Both the position numbers and the translations under genes were made by a program. From Coleophoma eucalyptorum (lineage: Eukaryota > Ascomycota > Leotiomycetes > Helotiales > Dermateaceae): DNA of 64,000 bases. The notes beneath the pieces were generated by a model. The model saw nothing but the letters and a program-made list of their open reading frames with translations, did not search any database and was not told the origin of the DNA. Of this stretch, positions 1 through 12,500 are shown piece by piece (positions within the stretch are counted from its first letter, which is position 1; the number at the start of each line of letters is the position of its first letter). The DNA lies in contig JALRME010000021.1 of NCBI GenBank assembly GCA_026120035.1, positions 62,001 through 126,000 of the forward strand. The letters are read 5' to 3'.

Positions 1-229
1 GCTGCTATATTCATCCTCTCGTCATCTCCATTTCATCGCCATTCCCGGCAATCTTCAACCTCACGCCATCATCATCCTCTGCTCGTCAACCTATCCTTTT
101 TCACACCCCGATCACTAAGCTCTTCCAACACCTTGCTTCAGAATCAGTACATTTCAACCATTTACAACAGGCTCTTCTACAGTACGTAATTCTCAATTTC
201 TCTCTTCAACAATACTTCAAGCTACCAAA

Positions 230-1901
230 ATGAATCAAAGTAGCATGGCAGACAACAACATCTGCAACTTGAACTATGGCCAGATGAATCTGCATCGTGA
301 ACCATTAAGCAACCAAGCTCTCCAACAGATTCTGAGCCAGCAACACTATCTCAACTCCAACTCATTATCTGACCCTGAAAATACTAGCGGGCAATTTAAT
401 CGTTTCTTTACAGGAGAAAGGTCGTTGCCTGCTCCAATAGGCAGCGAGAGGGCCAACATTCATGCAATCCGCAACAACTCTTCATCTGATCCATCTCCCA
501 GTCCGAAATCAGACTTGGAGAAAGGCTGGCTTCGACATACATCCAATCAAGTTCTTTCTTTGAAGTATGGCAGATTGCATGTTGATGGTAGTTTGGAAGT
601 CAAGCCCTCGCAATCATCTTTGGTCAACACACATCAGCCTGAGCGAAGAATTACAAGCTATGACTCTGGCTACTTCTCTCCGCAGAGTGTTAGAGACTAC
701 ACTAGTTCCACCTTGTCATATAAGCGTCAACCGTTGGGACCGACCTCAGCAAGCAACGGCTTTCAAGTTCATGACATGTCTAGTGAGTTTGGTCAACAAT
801 GCCTTCGCTCTACTGGATGTGTCGAAATAAATGAAGCGGCCATGCCAGTAAGTGAGCGTGGTAAGCATTTCCCCTCTAGGAATTGAAGTCTGCAGCACTC
901 TGACTACCACAGGTTCATACAATATCAACAACGGCGAAACACCCGTGAAATTCAACTTTGCTTCCACTCATGGTACAAATATTCGAGAGCTGCAAAGAAA
1001 AGGTCATTCATTTCCATATCATTCAATGGCAAACGATGTTTACTCATCGCATACAACACTACGCAATCCTCATCACTATGGAGAAATTCCAGACCTTTCG
1101 AAGCCCTTGATCAGCAGCATGGATTGCGAGAAGTCGAGCCGTCTACAACGCGTGCATTCTTTCATGATAGCAGAAAAGAGAAGTAGGGGTATGGAGAATT
1201 TTGGGCAGTTTCACCCTTCCACCCAAGCTGGAGGACCCGGTGTAAAAGGCAGGTCAACTTCAGCTCAAGCACCACATTGTAACTCACTGGCTTCTTTGGC
1301 AATTCCAATTTCCAAAAACTACGAGGGAGACACAACAGTGCCAGGAAATCTCTCCGCACGCGTCTCGGATGGTCAGAATTGCTCTTTGTGGATCTTGGGA
1401 CTACCCGCAGCTGTAACTCACCGCGAGCTGCTAGGTGCCATAAAAGGAGTAGGCAGAGTATTCGCCACTGTCATCAACCCTCCAACCAACGGGCACCCAA
1501 CTTCTGCAGCCAAGATTGTCTTCTTCACCCGTGAAAGTGCGGAAAGACTGACCTTTCTGATTACAAATGGCCACTTCATAGTAATGGGGAAAGTCGTGTC
1601 GAATGTTCGCTGGAACAAGATCAAGTCGGCACCCCACCCAAGACCTTACGAGTCTCGATCAATCAAGATCACTGGCGCATCTCATCTGATGGACTTTGAG
1701 TATCTGCGAGACTTCTTCCAAAGAAGATTTACTTACGAGCTTGATACATTTGTGGAGTATTTCTCTCATGACCGGGGACAGCAGACTCAGGAGTGGCATT
1801 TTGGGAGCCTTCGATGCCAAGCGGCATCGGCGAAGCTGGCAATCGAGAGAGAGATGAAGGGTATTTTGACAGTTGAATGGATGGCAGATCCGTGCGAATG
1901 A
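230..1901 (+). CDS. RRM-domain RNA-binding protein, two exons
   Basis: This is a predicted RNA-binding protein of about 539 residues. Exon 1 opens at ATG 230 and exon 2 ends at the TGA at 1899-1901. A single intron joins them. Its acceptor is CCACAG at 907-912, and frame allows a donor at 861 (GTAAGC, 52 bp intron) or 852 (GTGAGC, 61 bp). The first 360 residues are Ser/Asn/Gln-rich and look disordered. Residues about 366-450 resemble an RRM: an RNP2-like strand (SLWILGLP), a helix (THRELLGAI) and an RNP1-like strand (AAKIVFF). The last 90 residues (SIKITGA, then a helix, then EWHFGSLRC) look like a second, degenerate RRM. The architecture suggests post-transcriptional control, but no target can be named. 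I see no catalytic domain. The domain call is good and the biological role is unknown. Confidence 0.8.
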
Positions 1902-4074
1902 CTTGGTTTAGAGCTTTTCTGGGCTATGTACGGGTCGACATACTAATAATGTGAGAGGGTATGGGGATACGAAGCTTAAGCCTTAATCAACATTTTGTGG
2001 CATGGTTATGGTGCGGTTTCGCATGCCGGGTGGATCTGGTAAGGAAGAATCCTTAGTGACCAGAGGCACCAAGAGAAGATGAGAGACGAATACCTAAAGC
2101 AAAGAAATCCTGTGAAGGCATTTGGCAAGCTTTGGGTATTAAGAGAAGCCATGTACCACTGCTAGCTGATGGGAGAGCACCGTCTCTGCTTGGAGAAGAG
2201 ATGAGGAATGTAAAACTATTCCCACCAGAACTCTTCCAGATGTTAAGGCTGCCTATTGTTTCATATTAGATCCCTGCCTCCAATGTTAGCTTGGGATCTT
2301 GAGGTCACAGATTCATAGATATGTGTACTTTAAACTACGTCTTTCGGGCATTAAAGCCCAGCGCAAGTGTAAGGTGCCTTATGATTGAGACACTCTACCA
2401 CGACTATCCATCTGTGTTTTGTTCACGTTGTAGGAGTTTATTCCTACAGATAATCCATTAAAAAAGACCTTTCCTATGCTCCAGTTTCCATCATATCAAA
2501 GGCCTATATTTTAGCCTGTCCTCCTTAATTGGTTGGCCCTAATACCGCGCAACGAATCCCATCTTCTTGCGACTACAGTTGGCATAAACCTACATTCTAG
2601 CAAACAAAGATTGGATTTATGTTTGGTTTCCAATCTCTCCCCATCGCTATGATGCCAACAGCTATGATCGAAATCAATAGTCCATGGGAGTAACTTTAGT
2701 AGAAAATCCCCAATATCTCATGAATGTACCCACCAATACGACATCCAACAAGCTCCTGGAGTGTGCAGGAAAGCCGCAAAGGTCCCCAACAGTATAACTT
2801 CAATTCGCGATGTAGTCACGAGTAAGTAGTCCAAGCTCGCGGCGTGGCTTAGCAATGGTGGTGTTCAAAACAAGTGCGCTAGTGAACAGGGGGTTCCGCA
2901 TTGCAAACATCCCACATCATGCAGCTTGCGTTGACCACCTCTGGAGCCAATTCGCTCGGGAGATGGACCCAGCGGCTGGTGTGTCAGTACATGCACGCCT
3001 GATCCAGCTATTCAGTCCGTATTGTCACGAAGATGGAGATACAATGAAACCAATAGATAGCGAGAGAAGATTTCCTTGCCCGCATACCTGTGTTGTTGAC
3101 TATATATAGCTACTGTTCTGAATATCCGGCCAAAAGCCTCCGGTAATTGGTGACGCAAAACCTTACCTAGGACTAGGGGTGCTTTCCGTCGCGCAAGTGT
3201 TGCTAGTTCCCGCGTAAGGGAGTGATTTCTCGGATTAAACTAGCGACTAGGGGTAGGTAGGTAAAAGGTGGTATAGAGAGAACCATTTGGAAGATGTTCC
3301 CTAGTCGCCCTTCCGCAAAAAAGAAGATGAACTCGTTCTTGAAACACGACAGAGAAACACGAAGCAGATCTTCAATAAGAGGCAAATCCCATAAGTGATA
3401 TATATGTTACGCGTCCCCATTGAGGGTTTAGTGAAAGCTAGGGGGGAAAGCCAAGGAAAATAGAAATTAAGCGACGAAGCCCAGCTAGCGTTCCCTACCT
3501 TCCTACTTCATCCATCGCTCAGAAGGCCCACAATGTGTCCCCGCAACCTGGGGTATTGTTATGCACCAATGTATCTAACAAAGAGTTGCGTCGCAAAAAT
3601 GAAGATGCCAATTTCGTGACTAAGGAGCGTACAAGGACGAGAAAAATTGACCAACGGTCACGCCGGCAATCAATAATACGTAGAGATGCAACCCATTACA
3701 CGGGAAAATCGTTACCTACATCACTGGAACTTATGCCCTTAACAGCTGAACGTCACTGAAGTCCAACTTTTTAGTGTTCCTAAGATACAAATATAAAAGA
3801 TCGCTCAATAAACGCTATTGGCCGGGCCTAGAGATGATAAGTGGTAGGTGATTTGGAGTAGGCTACTGCTAAACCGCTATTGTGACCGAAAGAGATGATA
3901 CGCAGATGGTAAAATGTAAAGTACGATATACACCCCGCTATGCAACCCACGAACCCATGGTAAACCAGCCAAATCCGTGGCTTATTTGTTTGAAGCCGAA
4001 CGCCGTAAAGCCCAGTTGTAAAGGAAGCAAACTCCTCGCTGCTAGCATTTTCATCCTGCCAAGGCTTCAATGCT
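1902..4074. other. Intergenic, no supported gene
   Basis: This 2.2 kb lies between the convergent 3' ends of the RRM gene and the exchanger gene. It is moderately AT-rich with scattered stops. The longest open frames (2855-3109 and 3535-3759, both under 95 codons) have no recognisable motif, no coding-like composition and no splice partners. I see no tRNA, terminal repeat or transposon domain. Confidence 0.6.
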
Positions 4075-5622
4075 CTATCCAACGATAGTCCCCGTAGCCT
4101 CATCAATTATGGGATTTGGATAGAAGAATGCAGCTACAGCGATGATCATATAGACGATGACACACAAAGCTCCCTCGAGATAGTTACTCTTTTGGTCATC
4201 CAAGAACCTACCGACTACCAAGATGGAAAGGACCAAAACGAACACATCAAAGATCTCAAATGCAAAAGACATTTGCTTGCCGAGACCCCAGCTGACAATA
4301 ACAGCAAGCGGAGCGTTAAAGAGTGCTGTCTGAATAGTAGCGCCAAGAATGTGAGAGAGGGCAAAATTCATTTGGTTGTCATAGGCCTCATCAACAGCTG
4401 TGAGATGCTCCGCGGCCTTCTCGACTAGAGGAATTAGAATAAGACCGATGAAGCTGTCTGAAATACCATGTGTTTCGACCATGTGGTCGATTTGTTCGAC
4501 TAGGGCGATGGCGATGATGGTGACCAACGTAATGGATATAGTAAGTGCAATGATGCATTCCGTTAAGGTCAATTTGTTCTTGTCCAGATCTTCTTGTCGG
4601 TCGGCGTCTCGTTCCTCGTCCTTTTCAAAGATGGCATCATAAATACCATGATGAGTCCTGGCTTGAAACCAGAGGTAGGTGAAGTAAGCTACCATAAGAA
4701 GGATAGCCGTAATATGAGACATATCAACAACCTTGGCATTTATTTGTTCTGTTGTAACGTTCACCCTGCCTTCATTGGCAACTTTGAAGACAGCAGGAAT
4801 CATCAAGCCAAAACCACTAATGGACAGACGTTAAATTGGTTGGCGCGAATTCAATATTAGGGATACTTACGCGACTAGGAGCAAACCACCTCCGACCTCA
4901 CTGACTGCCGGTTCGAATTCTTGCTCGTCCATGGTCAAACCTCCAACGAAGAAGCACATTCCCAAGCACAAAAGCTGCGTGGCCAAGATAGAACCCAGGA
5001 TGGCGGCTTGGATGACTTGGATTTTATCCTTTGACAGGAGCACCATGAAGAGGATGATCTCAACCAGAGATCCGAGGGTTGTCTCCGTCAGCACTCCAAA
5101 GACCTTACGCATCTTTCTTGCAAGCTCTTGGCCTGCGAACCCAATTAGGTTGGCACAGGGTACCATTGCGATGTAGTTGAGAATAAAGATGATTAAATGA
5201 CGGTCCGGGAGAGCATATCGGACCGCGATTGCAGCAGGAACAATGGGCCACAGAATGTTGACCAGTCGTGAAGCGTCACTTGAAGAAGCCCAGATGATCT
5301 TGAAGAAGTGGGAGGGGTGTATGCCTCGTCTGCCACTCTCTCCATCGGGCTGAATACCCCTTGCGACCTTGTGGCCTTTATGGTTGTAGACTGGCAGGCG
5401 GTGGCTCTTTTTTGATTTTGTATGAGCAGGTTCTGGGGATTTAGGTTCACCATGTGTGGTTGAGCCTGAGGTCGTCATTTCAACATCTTCCTTCCTCGTT
5501 ACGTCCTGTCGCCTATCCTCTGATCGTCGCTCGAAAAGACCCATTGACGCTACTGTCGCTGCGGAATGCGCTGGATCCCGAAAAATGGGATGCGTACGGG
5601 AGTTAGAATTACTAGTAGCCAC
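4075..5622 (-). CDS. CAX-family cation/H+ exchanger, divergent signature motifs
   Basis: This is a calcium/cation-proton antiporter of the CaCA superfamily, CAX branch (yeast Vcx1-like), which normally loads Ca2+ into the vacuole. Exons are 5622-4871 and 4816-4075, with a 54 bp intron (GTAAGT...TTAG), giving 497 residues. Residues 1-105 are hydrophilic. Multiple membrane helices follow, split by an acidic stretch (EKDEERDADRQEDLDK, about 315-330) that matches the acidic motif between the two CAX halves. The first alpha-repeat reads LGSLVEII (E188) and the second LVEKAAEH (E387). The transport glutamates are kept, but the usual Gly-Asn pair before them (GNxxE) is GS in the first and EK in the second. 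It may therefore be a paralogue with altered ion choice rather than the main vacuolar Ca2+ exchanger. Family assignment is strong; substrate is uncertain. Confidence 0.88.
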
Positions 5623-7281
5623 TTACGGGGGATCTGGGAGGCTGTTGGTGAAGAAGAGCTGAGGGGACGACCGGTTCGAGGATCATGCTATGAAAGCAAA
5701 CACGGTGCGGAACGCCTTCAAAAGGGAACGTTGATGAAAAGAGTTTGGGGAACAAGGTGGAGAAGAAGAAGAAGACGAGGAAAAAGAAGAGGAGCAAGGG
5801 ATAGAGAAAGGAGAATAATTGTGTATATTGGAATTATACACGGCAAACAACCCTTGGCCAGCTGAGGATTATTGAACAGTGACACAAGTGCCAAGTCGCT
5901 TGGAGAGTCTTGGCCCTGCGCTGTTTAAACATGAGACGGGTCAGACTCTGCGAAGTAGATGGAGATTGGAACGAGGAGGGTGGGGCAGCAAAAGACCCTC
6001 GAGCAGAGAGCATATGTGGCAGACTTGATACGCTGCGAGTGACATTCATGAGCAATGGCCGTGGAGTCGCAAGCAAATATATTATGCGAGAAGACCTACG
6101 ACCGTAGATCTCTCCCTCCCGCCCACTCCAAACCTTCCCGTGGGCGGTACACGTGACCCTGTAGGCAGAAGGCAGGCGGGTAGAGTTGCCCGACATCACG
6201 AGGTTTTACATCTGCTCGAGGATCAGAGGCCGAGTAGCATCGCTATTAATAAGATCGGTCGCCTGTGCCCCCCAGTGCCCTGATGCGTTTGATATCTTCA
6301 TCCAGCGACATTGCCATTCCCATCACCTCTCCATCTCCGTCCGCGTCCTCGTGCTGCTTTACCTGTCCTGACCGCTCTACTCCACACAATCTGGACTTAA
6401 TCCCTCCCTTTCAAGCTCGCGCCGTCGCCAAGCAGAGGCTATTTGGCTGGGCTTGTCTACAGCATGACGTAGCACAACGGTATTTCTTTCAAAGTTTCTT
6501 GATTTCACTCAAGCTTTTTGCCCAACAGCTCTTGCCTAGGTGAAATTCCATGAAAGCTTGTTCTATTGTTGTTTTTGTCATTACAGTATATCTACCTGCC
6601 TCTGGACATTCCCCTGCCTTGGTCGTCGAAGGTAGAGGGTGACGGGGCTATGCGACTGACTGGTCTAAGCTTCGAATTCTATTTATTTCTTGTCTTGGAA
6701 GAGTAGCAAGAGGATGATAGTGCCAAGTGGCATTACCAATTCCCATAACAGCATCATTTCCCGCTCTGACGGAGCAAGTCTGACACTCGCCTGGGAGAGA
6801 GTAACAGTCAGTTCTTTTCTTTTTCGATCCTAAAAAGGCGGGTGATTTGGTTTCCAGCCACGAAACTCCTCAGTTTGGTGTGCTTATCTCATCACTTTTC
6901 AACAGGTCATGACAGCACCACGTAGCTGGCATCCATGGCTCTGATGCAGCTTACAGACCAGGCTTTGCCTGGATGGATGTAAGTAAGCAAGGCCTCATCA
7001 GCACTGATTCCAGACCCAGTCCATGAGCACGCTTAAGACGCCGAAGTCCGGTCACGTGGATACGCGACTTACTTTTACTCCGTTTCGGACACCGTGACAC
7101 GCGTAGGGCGTGTTGGATACTCCGGGCAAGAAAATGTCCCTGGGGAAGACTGACGGGCGTATAAAGCTAGACTTGTCTCCATGTCTGATCTTGATTGCAT
7201 TATATACTCCAAGTAGATAGTCTGCATCTCTCTTTTTTCCTCTTCTAATTACGCAAGTTCCCGAGATCCAGGGCGGCCACA
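5623..7281. other. Divergent intergenic/promoter region
   Basis: This holds the upstream regions of the exchanger (-) and the GNAT gene (+). The part next to the exchanger start, about 5740-5815, is purine-rich on the + strand, that is a pyrimidine-rich leader on the coding strand, which is common in fungal 5' UTRs. Open frames here (for example 5834-6199 on - and 6265-6543 on +) lack protein motifs. No RNA gene is recognised. Confidence 0.5.
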
Positions 7282-8050
7282 ATGGAGAGTCCAATCCTCT
7301 TCTCCCCCACTGAGCACACCTCTCTAATCCCCGAAATCGTGGCCATCCACCATGCATGCATCACCCAACCACCATATGTGATTGCAACATTTCTGCCGCC
7401 ATTCAAAGATGGTGAAATGCAGGCCTGGTGGGAAGAACGCATAAAAGAACAGGAGCAAGGGTCTCGCAAAATCATCTTGCAAATGGCTGTCAATGAGAAG
7501 ACTGGGAAGAAGGAGCTGGCGGGGTATTGCATGCTGGCCATGCCATTCAGCCAGACCGGCCCCTTTAGAGCTACGGTTGAGAAACTATTGGTCAGTCCGG
7601 AGCATAGGATGAAGGGGATTGCGAGAAGGTTGATGGAGAAGTTGGAATTTGTTGCAAAAGAGGAGGGGAGAACCCTTATTGTAAGATGACTCCTGTACCT
7701 AGGTACGGATGCAGGCTTCAAAACTTACCTATTCGTTTAGTCACTTGATACAATAACTGGAAGCCCGGCCGAACTTATCTATCCAAAATTAGGGTACATC
7801 CAGGTATGGACTATCTCATTTGCGCTCCTCTTCTTGTTTCCCGAGCCTCATCAATCCACTTCTCTACTCTGTACAGCAAGATTCTCGGTTACGAGATCTC
7901 CCTAGCTACTACTAGGAACAGAGAATGTACTCACACGCTGCCTTTTCACAGGTTGGGATCATCCCCAATTACGGTATCTCCCCAGCAGATCGCTCGTTAC
8001 AAGGTGGAACATTTTTCTATAAGAACCTGCTATCAAGCGCGGATAAATGA
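7282..8050 (+). CDS. GNAT-family N-acetyltransferase, three exons
   Basis: This is a predicted acetyl-CoA-dependent N-acetyltransferase of 186 residues. Exons are 7282-7680, 7741-7803 and 7952-8050. The introns (60 and 148 bp) have donors GTAAGA and GTATGG and acceptors TTTAG and CACAG. The reading frame is continuous across both joins and ends in TGA at 8048-8050. The acetyl-CoA-binding motif A is visible at about residues 101-121: a strand (EKLLVSP), then HRMKGIARRLM as the pyrophosphate-binding loop and helix. The last exon supplies the closing strands (KLGYIQ, VGIIPNYG). This arrangement is usual for small fungal GNATs. The acceptor substrate (amine, amino acid or antibiotic-like) cannot be read from sequence. 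There is no targeting signal, so it is probably cytosolic. Confidence 0.82.
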
Positions 8051-9567
8051 CACCAAGAATGAGCGTAAAGACTGAGCAGCGCACGTCAAACCTCGCTCTA
8101 TTGATCAAAAATTATAGACCTTAGATTCTAATATATCTATTAACTTGATCTCTACTGGCTAATGACACCACAATCCACAAATGTGAAATATGGTCCTAGC
8201 ATTCTTAAGCACTCGTACTTCTACGTACATTACCCATGGGATAAGTGTAGCTGCAGAGATTACGCTTCAAGCCTCTCAAGTTATCCACCCATTCTTTCAC
8301 ATTTCAGTACCCCCAGACACCCCGCCTGCATCAAAATCCTAGCCCACGATGCCCCCTTCCCAGCCTCTATACATACTATACCATAAGCCCCAGCAGCTGT
8401 GATATCAATTTCTATCATCAGGTTAAGGGATTTACTTCCACAGTCCGCAGAGCATGTTGGGACTTATAGTTTCAGGTAGAAGAGCCCCCTAACCACTTAC
8501 ACAATGGACAGTGGTTCCGCAAGAATGCTGTACGCAACAATAGTCGTCAAGACAGCGACGCGGAGACAAGCCCTGGGGTGGATGCCGCACCTCTGCTGGC
8601 GCATTTTAGCACTGAGGGCAATCGCTTCAGACTCCCCGGTGTGCAGGATGCAGTGAATTCTATCGCCCCTCATCTTCCACTCTAGCTTTATGCCTTATAA
8701 GCTCCGGTGCGTCAACCTTGTTAGGTATCTATTTTACCTAGGAAACACTACCTATCTTTGAAGTTCGCTTGCCTTTTGTATATAATCACGCTAATGGACG
8801 CAACGACGGTCAAAATGATACCCCCCTTTTCCCAAGCTCGCTAAATTCTCGAGAGCTGGTATATTGGAAGTGCTAATGGTCGTAATTGGTGCTCCCATCC
8901 AAGACTAGACAACACAGACAGAGGTAGGATCAATATCTCACTTAATTTTGATTCTTCTTAATGCAAAGAACGCCGAGCTTCTCTCATTCCATTCCAATTC
9001 ATTTTCATCACTTGAAATAAGAAAATGCAGCCGAAATTCTAACTACTACAAATAATACCTCCCCTCTTTGAAGTCAAGAGTATGGCTGCTTATTTCGCAC
9101 TTTGAGTGACCGCCATGTTCAACATGAATCTTGGCAGACGGAGTTGTGCATATATAGCCAGCCAGAGAAGCATCCTCCATTTGCATGTCGGCGACCTGCG
9201 AGTCTGGCCTCGAAGAAGGCAGAACGGACGCAATCCATAATCCACCAAGCACCTTTCTCTTCTCAAAATAACAAGCCCACCAAATTACTCCCTTAAGTAA
9301 TAGAAATGAAACAGAGAACAGCATAGGATATCATAATGTTCCCCATTGCCCAATCCCTGGCCAGGCGGAAGCCTTCCGCTTGGCAAACACCGAAGAAAGA
9401 ACAAACGCCACGTAGATGACCTCAAAAGTGTGGTTAAGTAGCAAATTCGCACGGCCTAGCTCTCTCCCTTTGAACGCCTGCTGCCGAGGACAGGTGGTAG
9501 AGAATATGTACAGGTCGAATTAAGATAAAGGGTCTCGCGAAACAAAGTAACATCTGGAGCTGGGTCT
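8051..9567. other. Intergenic between convergent genes
   Basis: This 1.5 kb separates the 3' ends of the GNAT and RhoGAP genes. The small frames 8162-8386 (+) and 9046-9324 (-) show no family motif, and nothing splices convincingly onto them. No repeats or RNA genes are seen. Confidence 0.5.
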
Positions 9568-12500
9568 TTATGACCCGAAGATTTCGTGACTGTTCTCAAT
9601 GACGAACTGGACAGCGTTGTTTTTGGCATGCATGTCAGTCATCTCGCGTTCGAGACTGGTATCTCGCATGATGGTTGGAGCAAATACAACAGCAAGATTT
9701 TTGGGTGTCATCTAGAGCCAGTTAATTTCGGGGCTTAATAAAGTAAGGGAGGGCTCCAAAACATACTAAATTCTCAGATTCGCGAGTAGCAACACGAACC
9801 AAATGAAACATCAGAAATTCAAGACAGTCGCGGTGTTTGGGAGGAAGCATGTTAAACGTGCGCCGTAAATGATTGCATCTTTCCTGCTCGTCCTCGATAC
9901 CTATGAGACCGTCAGAATATACTTCATACACAAGCATAGTTGAAGACTTACTCGTTGACTCCAGGACTCGATCATAAATATCGAATGTCAAAAGAGGATT
10001 TGGAAGTTTTCGGAAGTACTGCTTCAGAACACTTGTCACGGCAGTAATGTCGATATCTGGATCTGAGATATCGTAATCTTCCATCTTGTCAAATCCTTCC
10101 TGGATAATCTTGACTTGTCCACTACCACCAGTTTTTCGATAGATACCCTCGATATCCATACCACGTAGCTCCACTTCCTCAATGCACCGAGTGACGACAC
10201 TTGGGATCTGTCGTCGCTCGAAGGTAGCTCGCTCAACTAGATCTGATCCAAACAGGCAGGAAGGATCCTCTGGAAGTGATGATCCTAGATTGCCATTCGA
10301 TTGTGATTTTGGCATCGTATTGGACTTCTTGAATAATCCAAATCCACCCTGCTTAGAGACATCGTTTGACCCTGATCGGGGTAGGTTTGAAGATGCTGTT
10401 GTTTGAACTGGGGCTTCGACTGGTGCTACAGTCATGTTGTATGGCATACCAATGTTGTCTCCCGTCTGACCAGCCCATTGCGCTCGCTCTTGTGTAGAGG
10501 AAGCGAATGCACCTTTGAATCCCTTGGACACACCCTTGGCGACAGTCTGTCCACCCTTCTTCCAATTGAACTTCTTTGCCTGGCCTTTGCGGATGTTCAC
10601 CACGTGAGGAGCTGACAGTACAGTTGCTGGTTCCATCATGCTTGGATCCTGGTCCATGGATTGTGGGTAGCTGCCGCTAGTGGAACCGAAAAGAGTTGTG
10701 GATGTAGAAGGTCGCATACTGGCATCATCTAGATGAACCGAGAGGCTTGATTTGTCTTTGTTGTGGTGAGTGTAGATGCCCAAACCATTCATTGCTGGTC
10801 GAGAACCATCGATACTGCCGCTCTGGGACTTGAAGCGTTCCTGTATCTGGTGGGTGAGATCATTATTCATATCTGCAAGTTGTGCGTTCTTGGACGACAG
10901 TTGTTCAAATTCAACGAGAGCCCGGTCGCGTTCAGCTACAATCTGAGTTTTCTCCTCCATAAGGTTGTTGCGTTCTTCGTAGAGGGCTTCAACAGCTCCA
11001 GACATGCTTTGCTTGAGGCGCTCCAACTTCTGCACGAATTCCTTGATGGCTGATTCCTCCAACTCTGCTGCATCGATTGGCTGTTTGGAATCTTTGGCTT
11101 TCTCAACGTACCCGGCTAAGACCTCGATTTGTCGAATCATAATTTCTGTTTGCGAGTCCAGAACGGAGACTGTCTTTCGCTTTTCGATCAGTTTCTTGTT
11201 CAGGTTCTGCATTTCCGTCTCGCTACTGAATTGGCGCTCAAGTTCAGCCACCCTCTGCTCTGAATTTCGCAGTTGTCTACGAAGTGTGGAAGGGTCCTCA
11301 GTCACAGGAGATGACATGGACAGAGGACTGCTGACTTGAGCGGACGAATTTTCATTATCGACATGTGGACTCTTAGGAGGCCAGCGCGGTGACGATACAG
11401 TTCGGGTGGTCGCTTCACTCATGCTACGACCATGACGAGCAAGGCTGCTTGCTTCACTGTTGTTCCTGCCGTGTCGCACGGCATTGGAAACCCGGCGCAT
11501 GATCGATTGCGAGCTTTCGTCGGTTCCCAGTATTCTCGCCATATCTTCATCCATGGTGAAATCCCCTCCAGCGCTCCATCTAGGTAGTTTTGGAGAGGGT
11601 GGTCGGCCGTTTGTCGTTGATGTAGATGCCTCCTTGTTGGCCATAGCTGGAGGTGCGGGTGGTGCTCTTGGTGCCATGTAAGAATCGCTCATTTGTTGTT
11701 TCGGTGCAGAAGGTCTGGCTGGCGCACGACTTGGAGGTACCAGCTCATCTTTCATAGGTGATTGCATCAGCTTCGGCCCAGAAATACTTCTCCCATTCAC
11801 CGTTGGTGTAACGCCAGGGGTATCTGAAGATGTTGAGGATGATGGGGAAGTGTCTGCGCCTGACGAAGAGCTCATGCTGCTCTTTACAGCGGTAGGTGCT
11901 ACCTCCTTCCGCTGTATTGATCTTGAATCAGTTCTTGACGAGTGGGAGGACTCGAAGGAAGGCCGCGTGTCTACATCATCTCTGATGCGGGAATCTTGTG
12001 AGGTTCGAGGTGTACCAGCACTTTCCGCTCCTAGTAGTGGTTTCGGTGAGGATATACGGTTGACGTTGTTCGCTGAGTCTCGTCGGGGTGGTAGTAGAGG
12101 CGGAGCCGTTCCGGGCAGTGATTTTGTGCTATCACTTGAATGGAGATCTGATTGTGAATTCTCCCTCGAGGTTCCAGCCCTCTTGCTCTTAGGCACTTCT
12201 CCAAGGCGGAATTTGTCATTTGAGGACTGTGTCTTACTGCTAGACTTCGAGTCTGGCGAGCTGACTTGTTGTAATTTGGCGTCTTCCGTACCAACAGCCG
12301 GTGACGCCTTTGCAGATGACCCTTTGCTACCAGCATCTTGAGCCTTTCGTATGCTTTCCCTTATTTTTGCTGCTTCTGCGCTATCGGTGGTGGATGGTTG
12401 TCGACCCTTTTCTTGGAATGCAATATGTGGAGTTGAGGCACTACTGGACTCTCGAGCAGAGTTTCTAGAGTTGACATTGAAGTAGTCTCTATCAGATTTG

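Noticed and set aside
5668..5682. GGTTCGAGGATC resembling a tRNA B box
   Set aside because: No matching A box at the right distance and no cloverleaf arms could be drawn around it.
9046..9324. 92-codon minus-strand frame downstream of the RhoGAP gene
   Set aside because: It has no family motif and lies in the 3' flank. Composition is not clearly coding.
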